Shown here: one piece after another, positions 1 through 10,503 of the stretch | Layout: each line of letters begins with the position of its first letter | Position numbering within the stretch: the stretch's first letter is position 1 | Source: Hydractinia symbiolongicarpus | Lineage: Eukaryota; Cnidaria; Hydrozoa; Anthoathecata; Hydractiniidae | Length of the DNA: 64,000 bases | Reading direction: 5' to 3' | Assembly (NCBI RefSeq): GCF_029227915.1 | Contig: NC_079878.1 | Location: 15,626,001-15,690,000 of the forward strand | The notes under the pieces: model-generated | Seen by the model: only the letters and a program-made list of their open reading frames with translations | Told to the model about the DNA's origin: nothing | The model's database searches: none | Position numbers and translations under genes: made by a program

Positions 1-650
1 CTAGAAATCGTCAAAGAGCCACGTACTGCTACCTTTTCAGGACACACAAGTAGTGGGAAGACACAACGTGTTATAGATCTCCTCGAAGGCGAACACAAGC
101 TGGATTTCCGCAACGTAGTCATATTATGCCCAATACAATGGTATTCAATATCATGGAAATATCATGGAAAACAATACAATAGAAATCCACTTACCCGATA
201 GAAACTCGCTTTGGAAAGATGACTACGTGTTTTTGATCAACCCCAAGGATCAAATTTTTGAACAGATCGAGAATTTCTCAAAGCTTCTAGCTGATAAAGA
301 GACTCCGTTCATTGTCGGCGATATGATTGCAGAAGAGAATCTCGATAAAAAAAGACATTCTCTCCTTGAATTGACTCTTTCAGGGAGACATCAAAGGCAT
401 AATCTCTGGCTGTTAACACAGTCTTATACCGCTTAAACGTTCAAAGACAAAAAGAATAGTTTTTTCTGTGGTACCCGTACGAACGCTCTGATATTTAACT
501 CGTTAACGAAGAAACCAACATCATCAGTGACCGGGAAAGCATCAAGACTCAACTCAAAAGGTCAAAACATGCTTGTACGTAAGACTGGAACATCCTATGA
601 GCTGTAGATTTCTCGATCGCGAAACTAAGCATAAACAACAGTGAAGACAA
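1..650 (+). pseudogene. Polinton/Maverick packaging ATPase (A32/FtsK-HerA type), 5'-cut and frameshifted
   Basis: Remnant of the genome-packaging ATPase of Polintons and related dsDNA viruses. In frame 1 from base 1 a Walker A P-loop (GHTSSGKT) is visible around bases 40-65. The reading then shifts to frame 2 (about 164-436), where a hydrophobic-acidic Walker B-like segment (PFIVGDM) is followed by SGRHQRHNLWLLTQSYTA, a block conserved just after Walker B in this family. A third frame from about 470 to 600 continues with a tail beginning WYPYERSDI. At least two indels and an in-frame stop therefore break it. The N terminus lies left of the window. Neighbouring integrase and PolB remnants support the Polinton assignment. 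The capsid and protease genes expected in a full Polinton are not visible and may lie further left. Confidence 0.82.
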
Positions 651-959
651 ATCTCAGGGCGGGACCACCCTACTTTTTCTAGCACCTCTTCATGTTAATC
701 CACACGATGTGTTTTTATAAGTGACCCATACGAAACCTGGTTGGAACTAAGGCTATCAAAAAGATGGCTTTTTCTTAACTTTCCCTGTTCAACGTCGTAC
801 CTACTGGTGTCATCTAGACTCTATTCGATGAGCACTCGCAGACTCGTTTCAAGCGTTCCATTCTCGGGAGATTCTTGGGAATTCTTAACATAAAAACAAC
901 ATACGGAGACGTGAAAACCGCACCTCGTTGTGATATCATGGGAGGGGTAGGGTAAACCT

Positions 960-1496
960 ACCCCTCAAGCAAGGTCAAAATTGTACGATATTTTCGTGAC
1001 ACTGGATGCTGCTTTGGAAATTACGCACCGCTCAGGAAAACCCAAGGCTACAGAGTTAATATGATAGATTGCAGGAAAGGGTGTGGAAAGACGTCAGGAT
1101 GAGGTCAGGAAGCAGCGACAGCTAAACAAAGAGCAAGCCACAGCCATTGCCATTCTTGAAGATATCCTCGAGAGTAGAGATAGTCAGGTTGCAACTCTGC
1201 GCCAAGAAAACTCAGGGCTACGGCAGCGACAAGTTCTACACGCACAAGATTCCAGCAAAGACAACATGATCGTCATCTATCGGGAGCACAGCGCAAAAGA
1301 CAACGATGTCATATCATACCATCATCTCCCGTACTACTGTGCGTGTGTTCAAAGACGCGTTCTTCCTACCAAGAGAAGATGGTTCAGAGATAACTTTCCG
1401 AGCTTAGAAGAGATCATAGTCATAGGCACTGCTAACGGGATCCAAGCCTTTAACAGATTCGAAGAGGGAGGACATGTAGAGCGATACCACATCTGA
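960..1496 (+). pseudogene. BRO/KilA-like DNA-virus-type protein, N-terminal part decayed
   Basis: An open stretch of 137 codons (1083-1496) is preceded by an in-frame-disrupted region (about 960-1082) whose shifted frames contain residues such as GKPKATELI and a lysine-rich GVE junction, typical of the end of a BRO-N/KilA-like domain. The middle (residues about 1-55 of the open stretch) is a charged coiled coil. The C terminus ends in a compact block with TKRRWF and NGIQAFNRFEE, which I recognise from a family common in cnidarian Polintons and large DNA viruses. Its role is probably DNA binding or regulation, but this is not established. ATG 1083 is probably not the true start, because homologous sequence begins upstream. 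Confidence 0.6.
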
Positions 1497-1679
1497 CTTA
1501 TCGACTTTATTTGAGATGATTTGTACGACTTGGTGTTCTAGCACTGGAAGTCTAGGGAGGTGCATAGGCTTCGCGCTTTGGAACTTTGTTCCGCGTTGCT
1601 ACTGTTCTGTAGTCTGCAAGGACCACAAAACAATAGGGATCTCACCACTCTTTCACATACGCAGGAGGGACTTCTACAT

Positions 1680-2620
1680 CTTATGGAAGTAGCATGAGTT
1701 CTTCTGCAACAAAACTATGCTCGGGCCCGCCTTCAAACCAGTATAACACGCGACTGTTTGGCTCTGCCACGATACGACTCAGCCTATACGTTTTCTTACT
1801 TCAAAAGGCGTCGGTCGAACGTCTTTTCTAATTTCCATGCTCTTCTCCAGGTTGAAACAGATAGAGGTACAGACCATCTTCTCCTAACGGCTTTTCCTCT
1901 GAGTACTCTTCGCTCTTTAAAAGTTTAACTACCTTAAGCTTGACAGCTTTTAATGGCTTCATCCCAATCATCTCAGTCATGGTTTTGTTGAAACTCTTCA
2001 CTGTAGAGTACAGGTATTTCACCCATGTGCTACTAGTCTCCTCAGAGACTAACTCTTGCGCATCTTGAGGTTTGAATAGTCTCTCCGCAAGGATCTTGTT
2101 ATAGGACTATACGAACGCTATAAATGTATGATGATACTTGGTTGTTGCACGCTTAATCTCCACGTCCATACCCTCCAGGAGTTTCCTGACCTCTGATTTG
2201 GATTTGGACCCGTTATCACATTTAAAAACCTTAGGAGGGCATAGAATTCCAGCTTTGTGGATATCTTTGATCATCTCTGCGACATCTGCAGCCTTTTCGT
2301 GGGTAGAGACCTTGCAACCTTGTAACGTAAAGATACATTGATGCCCGTCAGGATATACTTGCACGTGTTTCCATAGACTTTGTTATTGGGCTACGTTATG
2401 GTGAAGTGAGGGTAGTCGACCTTCTTTGGGCCTCGAATGTGTCGAAGCCCGAGTAGTTGTCGAAAGAGCCAATGTGTAACTTTCTTTTTGGATAGTTTAA
2501 TTTCCTCAGCGAGGCTTAATGGCTTTCCTTTTAACCCAAAGACGGTCTGGGTGATAGTAGATGCTGCTCAGTTTTTGTTCAGATGCAGAGTGATGTACTT
2601 GTACTTTTATTATCTCTTCA
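1680..2620 (-). pseudogene. Polinton integrase (retroviral-type DDE), broken
   Basis: This integrase would insert the element into host DNA. Reading leftward from about 2620, a helical N-terminal region with SKKKVTHWLFRQ and KKVDYPHFTIT is followed by NTCKYILTGINV at the start of the catalytic core, then FKCDNGS, which carries the second catalytic Asp (about 2200-2225), then IKRATTKYHHT just before the expected catalytic Glu (about 2110-2160). The C-terminal part (2022-1828) has TEMIGMKPLKA and EDGLYLYLFQPGEEHG, a hallmark of Polinton integrases ahead of the chromodomain-like tail, which continues in another frame to about 1680. At least three frame changes and stops make it non-functional. 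It lies just downstream of the small membrane-protein and Cys/His-repeat genes on the same strand. Confidence 0.82.
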
Positions 2621-2689
2621 TTAGATGACAAAACAATGTGTTTTTTCTACGAATTTTTCTACGCTACAAACCCTAAAAGAGCTAGGGAC

Positions 2690-3025
2690 CCCAAAATGAA
2701 GGTGAGTTCACTGTTCATTTGCTTATCAGAAGGCATGAAAAAATCTGAAAGCTGGGGAGCCTTATCAATGGTAGCAATGTAGTATGTTCGTACAGATCTC
2801 GCCTGCCTCTCGTTGTTTTTCACGCTTTTTGGCGTACCAATCAAGCTTAACCCGCTTATCCTCAACCCACCTTTCTTGGACAGCTAGTAGCTGCTCGATA
2901 GCTTTATCGTGCATCTTATGCTCCTCTTGACCATGTCCTGAAAGTTTGGTAAACAGTAAATTTGATCCCGAGAAATCGAGAGCGTTGATTATCGCTCCTC
3001 CCGCTATTACTGCTAGAGTAGCCAT
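2690..3025 (-). pseudogene. small Polinton-associated membrane/coiled-coil protein, frameshifted
   Basis: The ORF starts at 3025 (ATG), two codon-lengths after the stop of the upstream Cys/His-repeat gene. The N terminus MATLAVIAGGAIINALDF is hydrophobic and glycine-rich. The middle is a charged helix (KAIEQLLAVQERWVEDKR). After a frameshift near 2800 the sequence continues with LSDFFMPSDKQ and a hydrophobic C-terminal segment LTFILGSLALLGFVA ending near 2659-2690. The architecture (two hydrophobic ends around a coiled coil) matches a small conserved Polinton protein whose function I do not know; a virion or membrane role is inference. Confidence 0.5.
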
Positions 3026-3029
3026 TTAT

Positions 3030-3608
3030 TTAATGTAGCGGTTGCACTTGCTCATATTCTCTGATGTCCAGAGCGGCTGGGTATTTGTATAGTGGAGTCT
3101 TCAAGCCACTTTCACGATTGAGGGTTGCCACAATATGAGCTCGAAGTGTATCTACATCGTATCTTAAGTACTCTTGAGAATGTAGCTCCTTGTTTCCCTG
3201 TGGAGTCTTGTGTGTTCGGCTGGAAAAAACATGTGCAAGATGCCCAGGAGGATCACAGATGGGACATTCTCTCCTTTGTTCTTTGTGCTTGCAGATCTGT
3301 CTGCCATGCTCACAAGGTTGGCAAGGGGATTTCCGTCTGACATTCTCGCGAATCCTTCCACCTTCGCGAGGATGGCATCAGGATCTCTGTCTGCCATACT
3401 CACAAATTTTACTTCCTCCACATTTCTTGCACAGTTTTCTCTGTCTGTCATGATCGCATATGGGGCAATGTCGTCTTTCTTTTCCTTGTAGGCACCTGGT
3501 GCGTTCTATTGACGCTATGGCTGCATCCAAGCACTTGATTCATTGCTTCGTCAGTTGTTCATTCACTTTGATCCTAAAATTGTTTAAAGAAAGGGGTGTA
3601 TCTTCCAT
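3030..3608 (-). pseudogene. Cys/His-repeat (zinc-ribbon-like) protein of the Polinton
   Basis: The frame starts at ATG 3608 (MEDTPLSLNNF...), shifts once near 3535 and carries one internal stop near 3370. The body has spaced Cys pairs of the type CPICDHDRQRKLCKKCGG, SKICEYGRQRS, CQPCEHGRQICKHK and CPICDPPGH, i.e. degenerate CxxC/CEHGR repeats expected to bind zinc. The C terminus has EYLRYDVDTLRAHI, which resembles the segment before the HNH nuclease domain in viral proteins with the same repeat; no HNH residues are present here. The stop (3030-3032) is followed immediately by the next ATG (3025), so the two genes were probably co-transcribed. Nucleic-acid binding is a family-based guess. Confidence 0.6.
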
Positions 3609-4135
3609 GTTCTTTTGTGGACATGATTGCCCTACTTCTTTTTATAGTAATTGTAGAGCTTCTGCAGGAGTATCTACTTCATCAAATACCTTGTCAATCT
3701 CGCTCGTTCTATTTATTACATGTCTGTATTTTAGAAAACAGAGTAAGAGCAACACGTAAGGTTGAGCGACTGCGCATGCTATAGCAATACTTGAACAAAT
3801 TTCTATTTTTTAAAGGCAAAACTTTCGTGAGGGAACCCTCTTGGGTTGTTGTTGTTTGAAACCCAGAGGGTTTTTGATACTGCGAGTGTCACACTCAGAG
3901 ACTTTGGTTTTCCATCTCGCAGATGTTTATCAATGCTGTCCTGCTTACAGGCTTAGCTACTTGCTCTTGATACTCTATACAGAATGTCGTGTTGTACTAC
4001 GCATTAATGAACACACCTTTTTAAGTGCGAAATTTCAGAGGTCGTTCCTGCACAGACATTTTTTACCGACAATTTTACCGTGATGACACAATGTGTGGTA
4101 CAAACCGGGGTGAAACGGCAGATTCCAGGTAAGGC
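3609..4135. other. Polinton interior without recognisable gene
   Basis: Only short unrelated open frames occur on both strands. A + strand stretch (about 3596-3784) encodes a hydrophobic helix near its start, but with no upstream support or recognisable homology. I see no gene here. Confidence 0.4.
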
Positions 4136-4967
4136 ATGTTCTCCTCGCCCGCGCATCACTACTTTCCGCCAGGACTAAGCCTGTTATCACAATTTTTAGC
4201 ATACTTTGAAATTCGTACATCTTAGGAGTACTAATTTTCACGGGTATTTGTTTTCGCGGGTATTAATTTTCACGAATCGAATAAATTTTGATTTTTCGCG
4301 AGTATTAATTTTCACGAATTGATTGTATTTCGAATTTTCGCGGGAATTAATTTTCGCGGAACTAGACTTTAAATAAAAAAATGTAATTTATTAACTTTGC
4401 ATTCCACGAGAAACCTTCCGAAATGGGAAATTGAAGCAATTAAAATACATGTTCTAACAAAATTGCCACTTTCTTACTAATCATAAGCCATGGTCGAATG
4501 CATCAAACGCATTTCCATCATCAGCTGATTCTGGTGCTGAGTAATTATCAGATGTTCTCCTCGCCCGCGCATCACTACTTTCCGCCAGGACTAAGCCTGT
4601 TACCACAATTTTTAGCATACTTTGAAATTCGTACACCTTAGGAGTACTAATTTTCACAGGTATTTGTTTTCGCGGGTATTAATTTTCACGAATCGAATAA
4701 ATTTTGATTTTTCGCGAGTATTAATTTTCACGAATTGATTGTATTTCGAATTTTCGCGGGAATTAATTTTCGCGGAACTAGACTTTAAATAAAAAAATGT
4801 AATTTATTAACTTTGCATTCCACGAGAAACCTTCCGAAATGGGAAATTGAAGCAATTAAAATACATGTTCTAACAAAATTGCCACTTTCTTACTAATCAT
4901 AAGCCATGGTCGAATGCATCAAACGCATTTCCATCATCAGCTGATTCTGGTGCTGAGTAATTATCAG
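4136..4967. repeat. tandem duplication, two 416-bp units
   Basis: 4136-4551 and 4552-4967 are near-identical head-to-tail copies differing at only a few positions (for example GTTATC versus GTTACC, and CATCTT versus CACCTT). Each unit contains 82 bp of Polinton flank plus the left end of the pogo-like element, so the duplication arose after that element had inserted. Confidence 0.93.
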
Positions 4968-5393
4968 AATCACCGTCAGGTTCCCATTCTGAGTCGGAGT
5001 CATCCTCACTTTCCTGGATTTTCTCGCGAAAACAATCAAGCTCTTCTGGAAAGAGGGTCGATAAACTCAGGTTTTTACGTAACTGGAGAGATTCAATCAG
5101 AGGGCATATATCTGCAAATGGATCCAAAGATGGAACACCGCTTAAACCAAGTTTGATAGCGTCAGAGATGCCCGCTTTTTTCCAACCATAGGTTTTGGGA
5201 ATATATGCGTGGTATTTTTAAGGTTATCTTGTTTATCATCTCTACCTTATAAATTTAACTTTTTTCGCGGGTATTAATTTTCGCGAATTCACCATCGCGA
5301 AATTTTTCGCGGACATTTAATTTCGCGAAAATGGTCAAAAAACGCGAAATTTTGCGAAAAAATGTACTCGCGAAAATTAGTGCTCCTAAGGTA
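4218..5393. mobile_element. pogo-like TIR element with CGCG-rich ends (degenerate)
   Basis: The inverted ends read CTTAGGAGTACTAATTTTC on the left (from about 4221) and the complement of CTTAGGAGCACTAATTTTC on the right (to about 5390), next to TA dinucleotides at 4216-4217 and 5394-5395. The interior has repeated TTTTCGCGGGTATTAATTTTCGCGAA-type motifs near both ends. The only coding remnant is a transposase C terminus on the minus strand. A 416-bp tandem duplication lengthens the left half. TA flanks and transposase type point to the pogo/Tc1-mariner group. Confidence 0.68.
4897..5172 (-). pseudogene. pogo-like DDE transposase, C-terminal fragment
   Basis: Starting near 5172 the minus strand reads GWKKAGISDAIKLGL, then DPFADICPLIES, and ends in an acidic tail (SEDDSDSEWEPDGDSD... 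to a stop at 4897). The order helix, DPF motif, acidic tail is the same as in the transposase remnant in DDX18 intron 5 (AGIT-type helix, then an acidic [14 protein letters not shown] tail), so both come from related transposons. The DDE catalytic core is absent. Confidence 0.62.
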
Positions 5394-5589
5394 TACTCCT
5401 TAAGTATCACCTTGTGTATTGCTCGTGTGGTTAACCACACCGCGCACAACTCTTGCGCATTATACAGAAAACCCTCGATTATTCAGAAAGGTGTAAGCAT
5501 CTTTGAATAGATGAGGCAAATAAGTTTGATCTTGTTTTTACAGCTTCATACTGATGAGGAGTGACTCAAGGTTGTGCTTCGTAGTGTTA

Positions 5590-8520
5590 GTGTTCTTATA
5601 TTATACCATTCTCTAGGACGCGACGTTTGTCGTAGAACGCTAAGAGCCCTAGCTTACTTTGCTCGTACGTGCGCATCCCCTCATTGTGCACCCGGAATCC
5701 TGTGTTTTTCGCAATGTCTAAGCCTCTTTTCAAGGTGTATATGTACCTAGACCAAGTCATGGCATTCTGCCTTTTCGACATCCCTTTACACGAGAACATG
5801 GTACCTCTTTCCCTTCCACGAAGTAGCACTTGGCTGTCAGCGGAATCATCCTAGAACCTATAAATTCCGCTTTGAATAAGCCTCTTGTCCTACCCGAGTA
5901 ATTGTTTGTCACAAGCCAGTTTTTAACTTCTTTGTCGTACACCTCGAGCAGCTTAGGACGTACAAGAGCTCGAAGCTATTTCACAGAGATGACAAAATAC
6001 GTGCTATCTGTATCCATGTACATATACTCAAAGTCTCGACGATTACATACTTGTCCAGGAAATCGTAGTAGAACTTAAACATACATAGTTTGGCTAGCTG
6101 GTACACATTGGTAAGCTCTGTTAATGCTGCACTTGTCTTACCTTCTCTGATCTCATAAGCATCGCCTATCGGCTCCAAGTCTTTGAGATATGGCAATCTC
6201 TTCACTTGATCAACCTTCTTTTCATCTCTTGTAAAGGTTGTTTTAGCATACCTTGCGACATTTTCGATCAACTTCCCGCAAAAAGAGTTACCCTTCAACT
6301 TTGCCGTATCTTCAGTCATCCACCATAGGGTTCAACACATAACGCATCGATACACCATGGATACTCACTGCATCCTTCAAGATGTCTATATCATCTTTGT
6401 AATTGCCGTGTTGTCTTGTCAACCGCTTCGATGAAGGGTTCAACGTCTGCCATGTTGTACTCGCGCAACCAGGCCATCATGGCGACACAACCTCGCTTAT
6501 AGATTTAGGTAAAAGCATATTTTTATTGCTTAGCAGGCTATAAATATCCTTGTGCGCGACAGCTTCGAGGTGGTTCAACTTGTCATAACTCGTAGGCCAC
6601 TCGTACTGGAACAAAAGCTTTTCGAGCCTACATTCCAGAGACTTGCACCATCTATCGTAGCTCATGCTAGGAGCGAGGAAATTCGTAATGTCGAGGGATT
6701 TGAACTTTGAGGTTGTCACGAACATGTAGTTGTTGTCCTCCTTTGTCACCTTGATCTCCTCGCCCTGCGTGTCACTATCGTCGTTTGCGATTTGGTCGAC
6801 AAAGTATCGCTTGCTCATGTTAAGGTCATACTTCCCGCTGTAAAAGCCTATCACCGCTACCTGTTTTACCCATGCGTTCCAGGAATCCCGAGTTTTGACT
6901 GCGAGCATAGCGAAGTCAACAGGTCTTGGGTACATTCACCACCTCAGCGACGATGAGAGCGTGTCTCCTTTCGAGGTCTTGGGGTTGCCATTCAGACTAT
7001 CGTTAATAACGAAACTTACCGGCATATGCTCTGATATATGCATTAGGTCTGCTATTCTTTCCCTATTCACGGGCAGCATCAAGAGGGCCTCGAAATCAAA
7101 CACGATGTAGTAAAGAAGCGCCTAACCTTGGGTGGTTTTTCACCACATTCCCACACTGTAACTAGGTCATATCCGAGTTCTCGTAGCATTGTCTCCTTTA
7201 TTTTCGTCTTCTTGTAGCGACATGCGTTTGTGCGTGGTTGACAGGGGCATCTATGCCATTTGCATCCATGGTACTCGTAGACGGTTTTTGTGATAGGTCA
7301 ATACCTATCAACCTCCCACTACTTCCCGTGCGTGGTGTATATGTCTTCCTGTTTCCATCGACATGTATTCTACCCATTGCGATGCAACGTAGCAAAAACC
7401 CTCACCGTACAATACCTTTTTCGACTTGCTCAGCATACGTTTCACTTTCTCACCTTTGCAGACGATCGTCTTCTTGACCCATTGCCATTATGCCGCGTGA
7501 GATTGTGGGCTTTTATGAAGAGATGGCCACATACCTCGTACTCCAGCGTCTTTGCAAACACTTTGATATCTTTGATGTAAAAGCAGTGCCCTTCCAACAT
7601 TCCAAGAGTGATGTCATCTAGCCCTTTCTTGCGCTGGTTCTGGCCATAGACGAGTCACCAGGGTGCTTTCTCGTTGTTTGACTTAGCCTCATACAATTTG
7701 ATGTTGATCTTGAAGGGCTTTGCAGTACCTTCCATACCTACGAGCTCCGTAGGGCGCACGTCCTTACATTTTAGCTTGAGGTCCTCGTAGTACTCTAGAG
7801 CAAGAGCTTCTTCTGCGATATGCTTCTCACGTTGCTTTCTATCTCCACAATAGTGTACGACAAGACATCTTCAGACACGTAGATTTTTTATTCTTTTATC
7901 TCCCTTGCAAAGGCTGTAGATCCATCTCTTCTTCCGTAGCCAGTCTGGAAGGGGTCCGCACCCCAACAGAGGCTCCCTAGTGCTTAAGATTTTGATCTGC
8001 ATATGATCGAAGACGATTTTTCCTTCGTAGGTTCCTGGCGTCTCTATTGTTCTCACCGCAGGCAAGTAAGCTTTGTTCCAAAACTCAGAATCTTCCACAT
8101 CCAAACGCTTCATCTCACATTCCTCTATGAGGACTTCGATGACCACAATACTTAAAAGGGAGCCTTTAGAGCCTTTGGTTTTCCACTAAGGAGATATCTT
8201 TCCTCCGTCTTTGTGGATGTTGCAGCTGAAGCTGTACACAACTCTCACTCCCATTTCGATGCTTGGTGTAATTTTATCCATGATGGCACGTGTGAGCGGT
8301 TGGTTAAGGTTCTTGTTAATTCTCCAGGTTTTGACACGATTTCCATCCTTCAGCACCTGTATGCCTTCATCGAATGTCTTAGAGCCCTTCAGAACCCGCG
8401 TTTGCTTCTTTTCTAACGGGAACATGTGTTTGATGTCCTTGATCCCTGTGGTCGCTTCTTCTCTCTTGGGAACACGTGTTTGATATCTCTGATTCCATGA
8501 TATTCGTCTTGCATGTCTTC
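5590..8520 (-). pseudogene. Polinton protein-primed family-B DNA polymerase, multiply frameshifted
   Basis: This is the replicative polymerase of the Polinton. The N-terminal region runs from about 8520 to 7870 (RVVYSFSCNIHKDGG; EFWNKAYLPAVRT). The exonuclease block near 6840-6870 contains VIGFYSGKYDLN, an Exo II-type motif with Asn changed to Tyr, and SLDITNFLAPSMSYD follows. Polymerase motif B is seen as KGNSFCGKLIENVA at about 6250-6300 (consensus NS.YG; Tyr is Cys here), and motif C as YMYMDTDSTYF at 5995-6040 with both catalytic Asp intact. The thumb region continues to about 5596 (YEQSKLGLLAFYDKRRV). Stops and frameshifts occur at least at about 8150, 7860, 7190, 6470 and 5975, so it is dead, yet its catalytic motifs remain readable, suggesting fairly recent decay. 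Confidence 0.85.
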
Positions 8521-8869
8521 CGTGTCGCAGTAGTTCTTGTGCTTCCTGTTCTACCTCATCGTGGAGAGTCGTCCCTGTCGAAGTTTTTCCTTTGCCCTAC
8601 TGTATTAAAGAGTAACAGTGTGCTGATACATTGCTGTACAGTTTGCTCATTGCAGTCTAAACCAACTCATTTCTCTTTATTATAAGTACATCAACCCGAA
8701 CAAGCGGTTGTGGCTTGAGAAGGGACTTTCCTTATCTACTCAACTTGCGCATGATGTCGTCGGATGACGTCGGGTTTGAGGGCGACCTTATGCGCATGTG
8801 TCAGTTACTCATTTGAGGTATGATAAATTGGTGACGTCACAGGTTTTTGAGGGATAGCTGCGGAGTTAG
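8521..8869. other. spacer between Polinton and the next element
   Basis: No gene is seen. The right end of the Polinton should lie here, but I could not identify its terminal inverted repeat because the left end is outside the window. Confidence 0.3.
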
Positions 8870-9474
8870 TCGGAAGCGGTGAAAGCATCGTTAAAATTAC
8901 ACACCTGTACTTTGAGTGACTTTACTATTCAACGCCACAAACACACCTTTCAGGGATTCGTTTTAAAGGCCAGCCATATCGAATTCATAACAAATCCCAG
9001 AAATCTCGCTTGTTTAAACATAACCTTCGTTGGTGATTTTCAAAGTAGACAGCCAAGAAGAATCACCCTTTTCTTGACTCAAATCATTCAGACAAAGTGT
9101 GTTATAATAATTTGGCATTCACTCTTTCGCTTTTCAATCGTTCCCTATACAGCCTTAACGTCTTGATCAACAGTGACATATACATTCTGCTGTTGTATAA
9201 TCAAATTAGTTAAGTCATTCGTCAACGTCTTTGAGTTATCAAATTCAATTACCGATATCTCAGACAAAATTAGTACTCCCAGTCCACCCATCCGTGTTGG
9301 TAGAGAAAGAAGTTTTCTTTCCAACCGATTACACGTATGTCCACCAGTGATTCCAGGTACGAATTTAGTGTCAATACACTCATCAATTGTTCGAAGAAGA
9401 TAACCAATATTAGGAATCGTTCTTATCACGTACGTTAGCTTGTACTTAATGTTGAAATTAGGCACTCAAATCAG

Positions 9475-9768
9475 AAATTGTACAGAACATTCTAGAAACT
9501 AAAATGGTACAACATTGCTGTTGTGACATTTGGCATGCCCGGACACATGTTTCTTTTATATACATGTAATCATGTTTTGCATGTATTTACACGTAATGTA
9601 TTTTATGATTAGTAAGCATATTTTACTTGAGCATTTTCTAGAAGCTTCTTATTGTTTATTGTTTTAAAAAACGTATAAATAGGGTTCTTGTAAGCTTAAA
9701 TATTTAAATGATTTAGTTTGAAGAAAGAAAGAAGACATATTCACATTTTACTTTCAAATGCCGATTGT
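9475..9768 (+). repeat. possible solo LTR or promoter-bearing insertion in the RT remnant
   Basis: This segment separates two parts of the RT that should be contiguous (end of palm versus thumb), so it was inserted. It starts near TGTTGTGACATTTGGCATGC, has a TATA-like box (CGTATAAATAGGG, about 9671), and ends near ACTTTCA, giving TG...CA-like borders. Imperfect 5-bp flanks (ATTGC and AATGC) are compatible with but do not prove an LTR target duplication. Confidence 0.38.
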
Positions 9769-9915
9769 GGTTCAGTCAAAGCTATCTGGGTTAGAACCTT
9801 CAACTCGTCCATCTAAACATTTCTTTACTTTTGAAATAGCTCTCTTTCTTCTCTATAGTACCAATTACTGCTCCAAGATGTTTCTCACCAGAAGTTCTTA
9901 TCCGGGTAATATCAT

Positions 9916-9955
9916 CAGCATTGCACAAACAGCCATAGCTGTTTGTGCAATGCTG
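9916..9955. repeat. perfect 18-bp inverted repeat with 4-nt loop
   Basis: CAGCATTGCACAAACAGC is followed after CATA by its exact complement. It lies exactly where the catalytic motif C of the RT remnant is damaged, suggesting a local inverted duplication. Confidence 0.9.
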
Positions 9956-10503
9956 CCGGATCGCCTTGCTTCGTTCCTTCAGTTCACTTCAGCTCCATTC
10001 CACCAATTATGAATAGTCGTGAAGGAGTAGAATAACTGTTCCTAACATATGTGGTAATCGATGACCATAGAATTTCAGTATTGTGTAAAAACGCCTTCCT
10101 ATTAATCGAGTTAAAAGTGTTTGATGCATCAACCAAGATTACTGCTTCAGTTTCCTCTTGTTCAAATATGTCATACGTTGCATGTATGGCTGATTGAGCA
10201 CCTGTATGACCGGCACATACTTGCAAAGGACCAACATATGTCACGATCTCTCTCCGCAACAAATTCACTACTATTTTTCCAACAAGACGTCACTACACTG
10301 CAACAATGCCGATCGGTCTTAACCCTGGATTTTTGTTAAAAGGTTTCAACCTGCAGGATAGAAAAGCTTCAACGGACATGTGGTCAACATCTTTTGTGCA
10401 TAATTTCTTGATTGATTTCCTCAAATCGACACTGGAAGAACTAAAACTATTGGATTTTAATATTCTTTTCCAACCATTGGCATTCATACCGGACGGGCCA
10501 TAT

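Larger units (their letters stand above)
8870..10500 (-). pseudogene. non-LTR-type reverse transcriptase remnant
   Basis: Reading leftward from 10487: CRLKPFNKNPGLRPIGIV (an RT motif 1-2 block), then GPLQVCAGHTGAQSAIHA, then AVILVDASNTFNSINRKAF (motif A with the first catalytic Asp, about 10140), then RLFIIGGMELK with a shifted QGDPAA (motif B, about 9975). The YADD-type motif C is damaged: an ADDIT is readable near 9910, next to a 40-bp hairpin. After a 290-bp foreign insertion the thumb region resumes (LTYVIRTIPNIGYLLRTID; LLSLPTRMGGLG), and shifted frames down to about 8880 contain GYV, LNK and CVCG blocks seen at the C terminus of the same cnidarian RT family. No endonuclease is present. 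The precise clade is not assigned. Confidence 0.72.
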
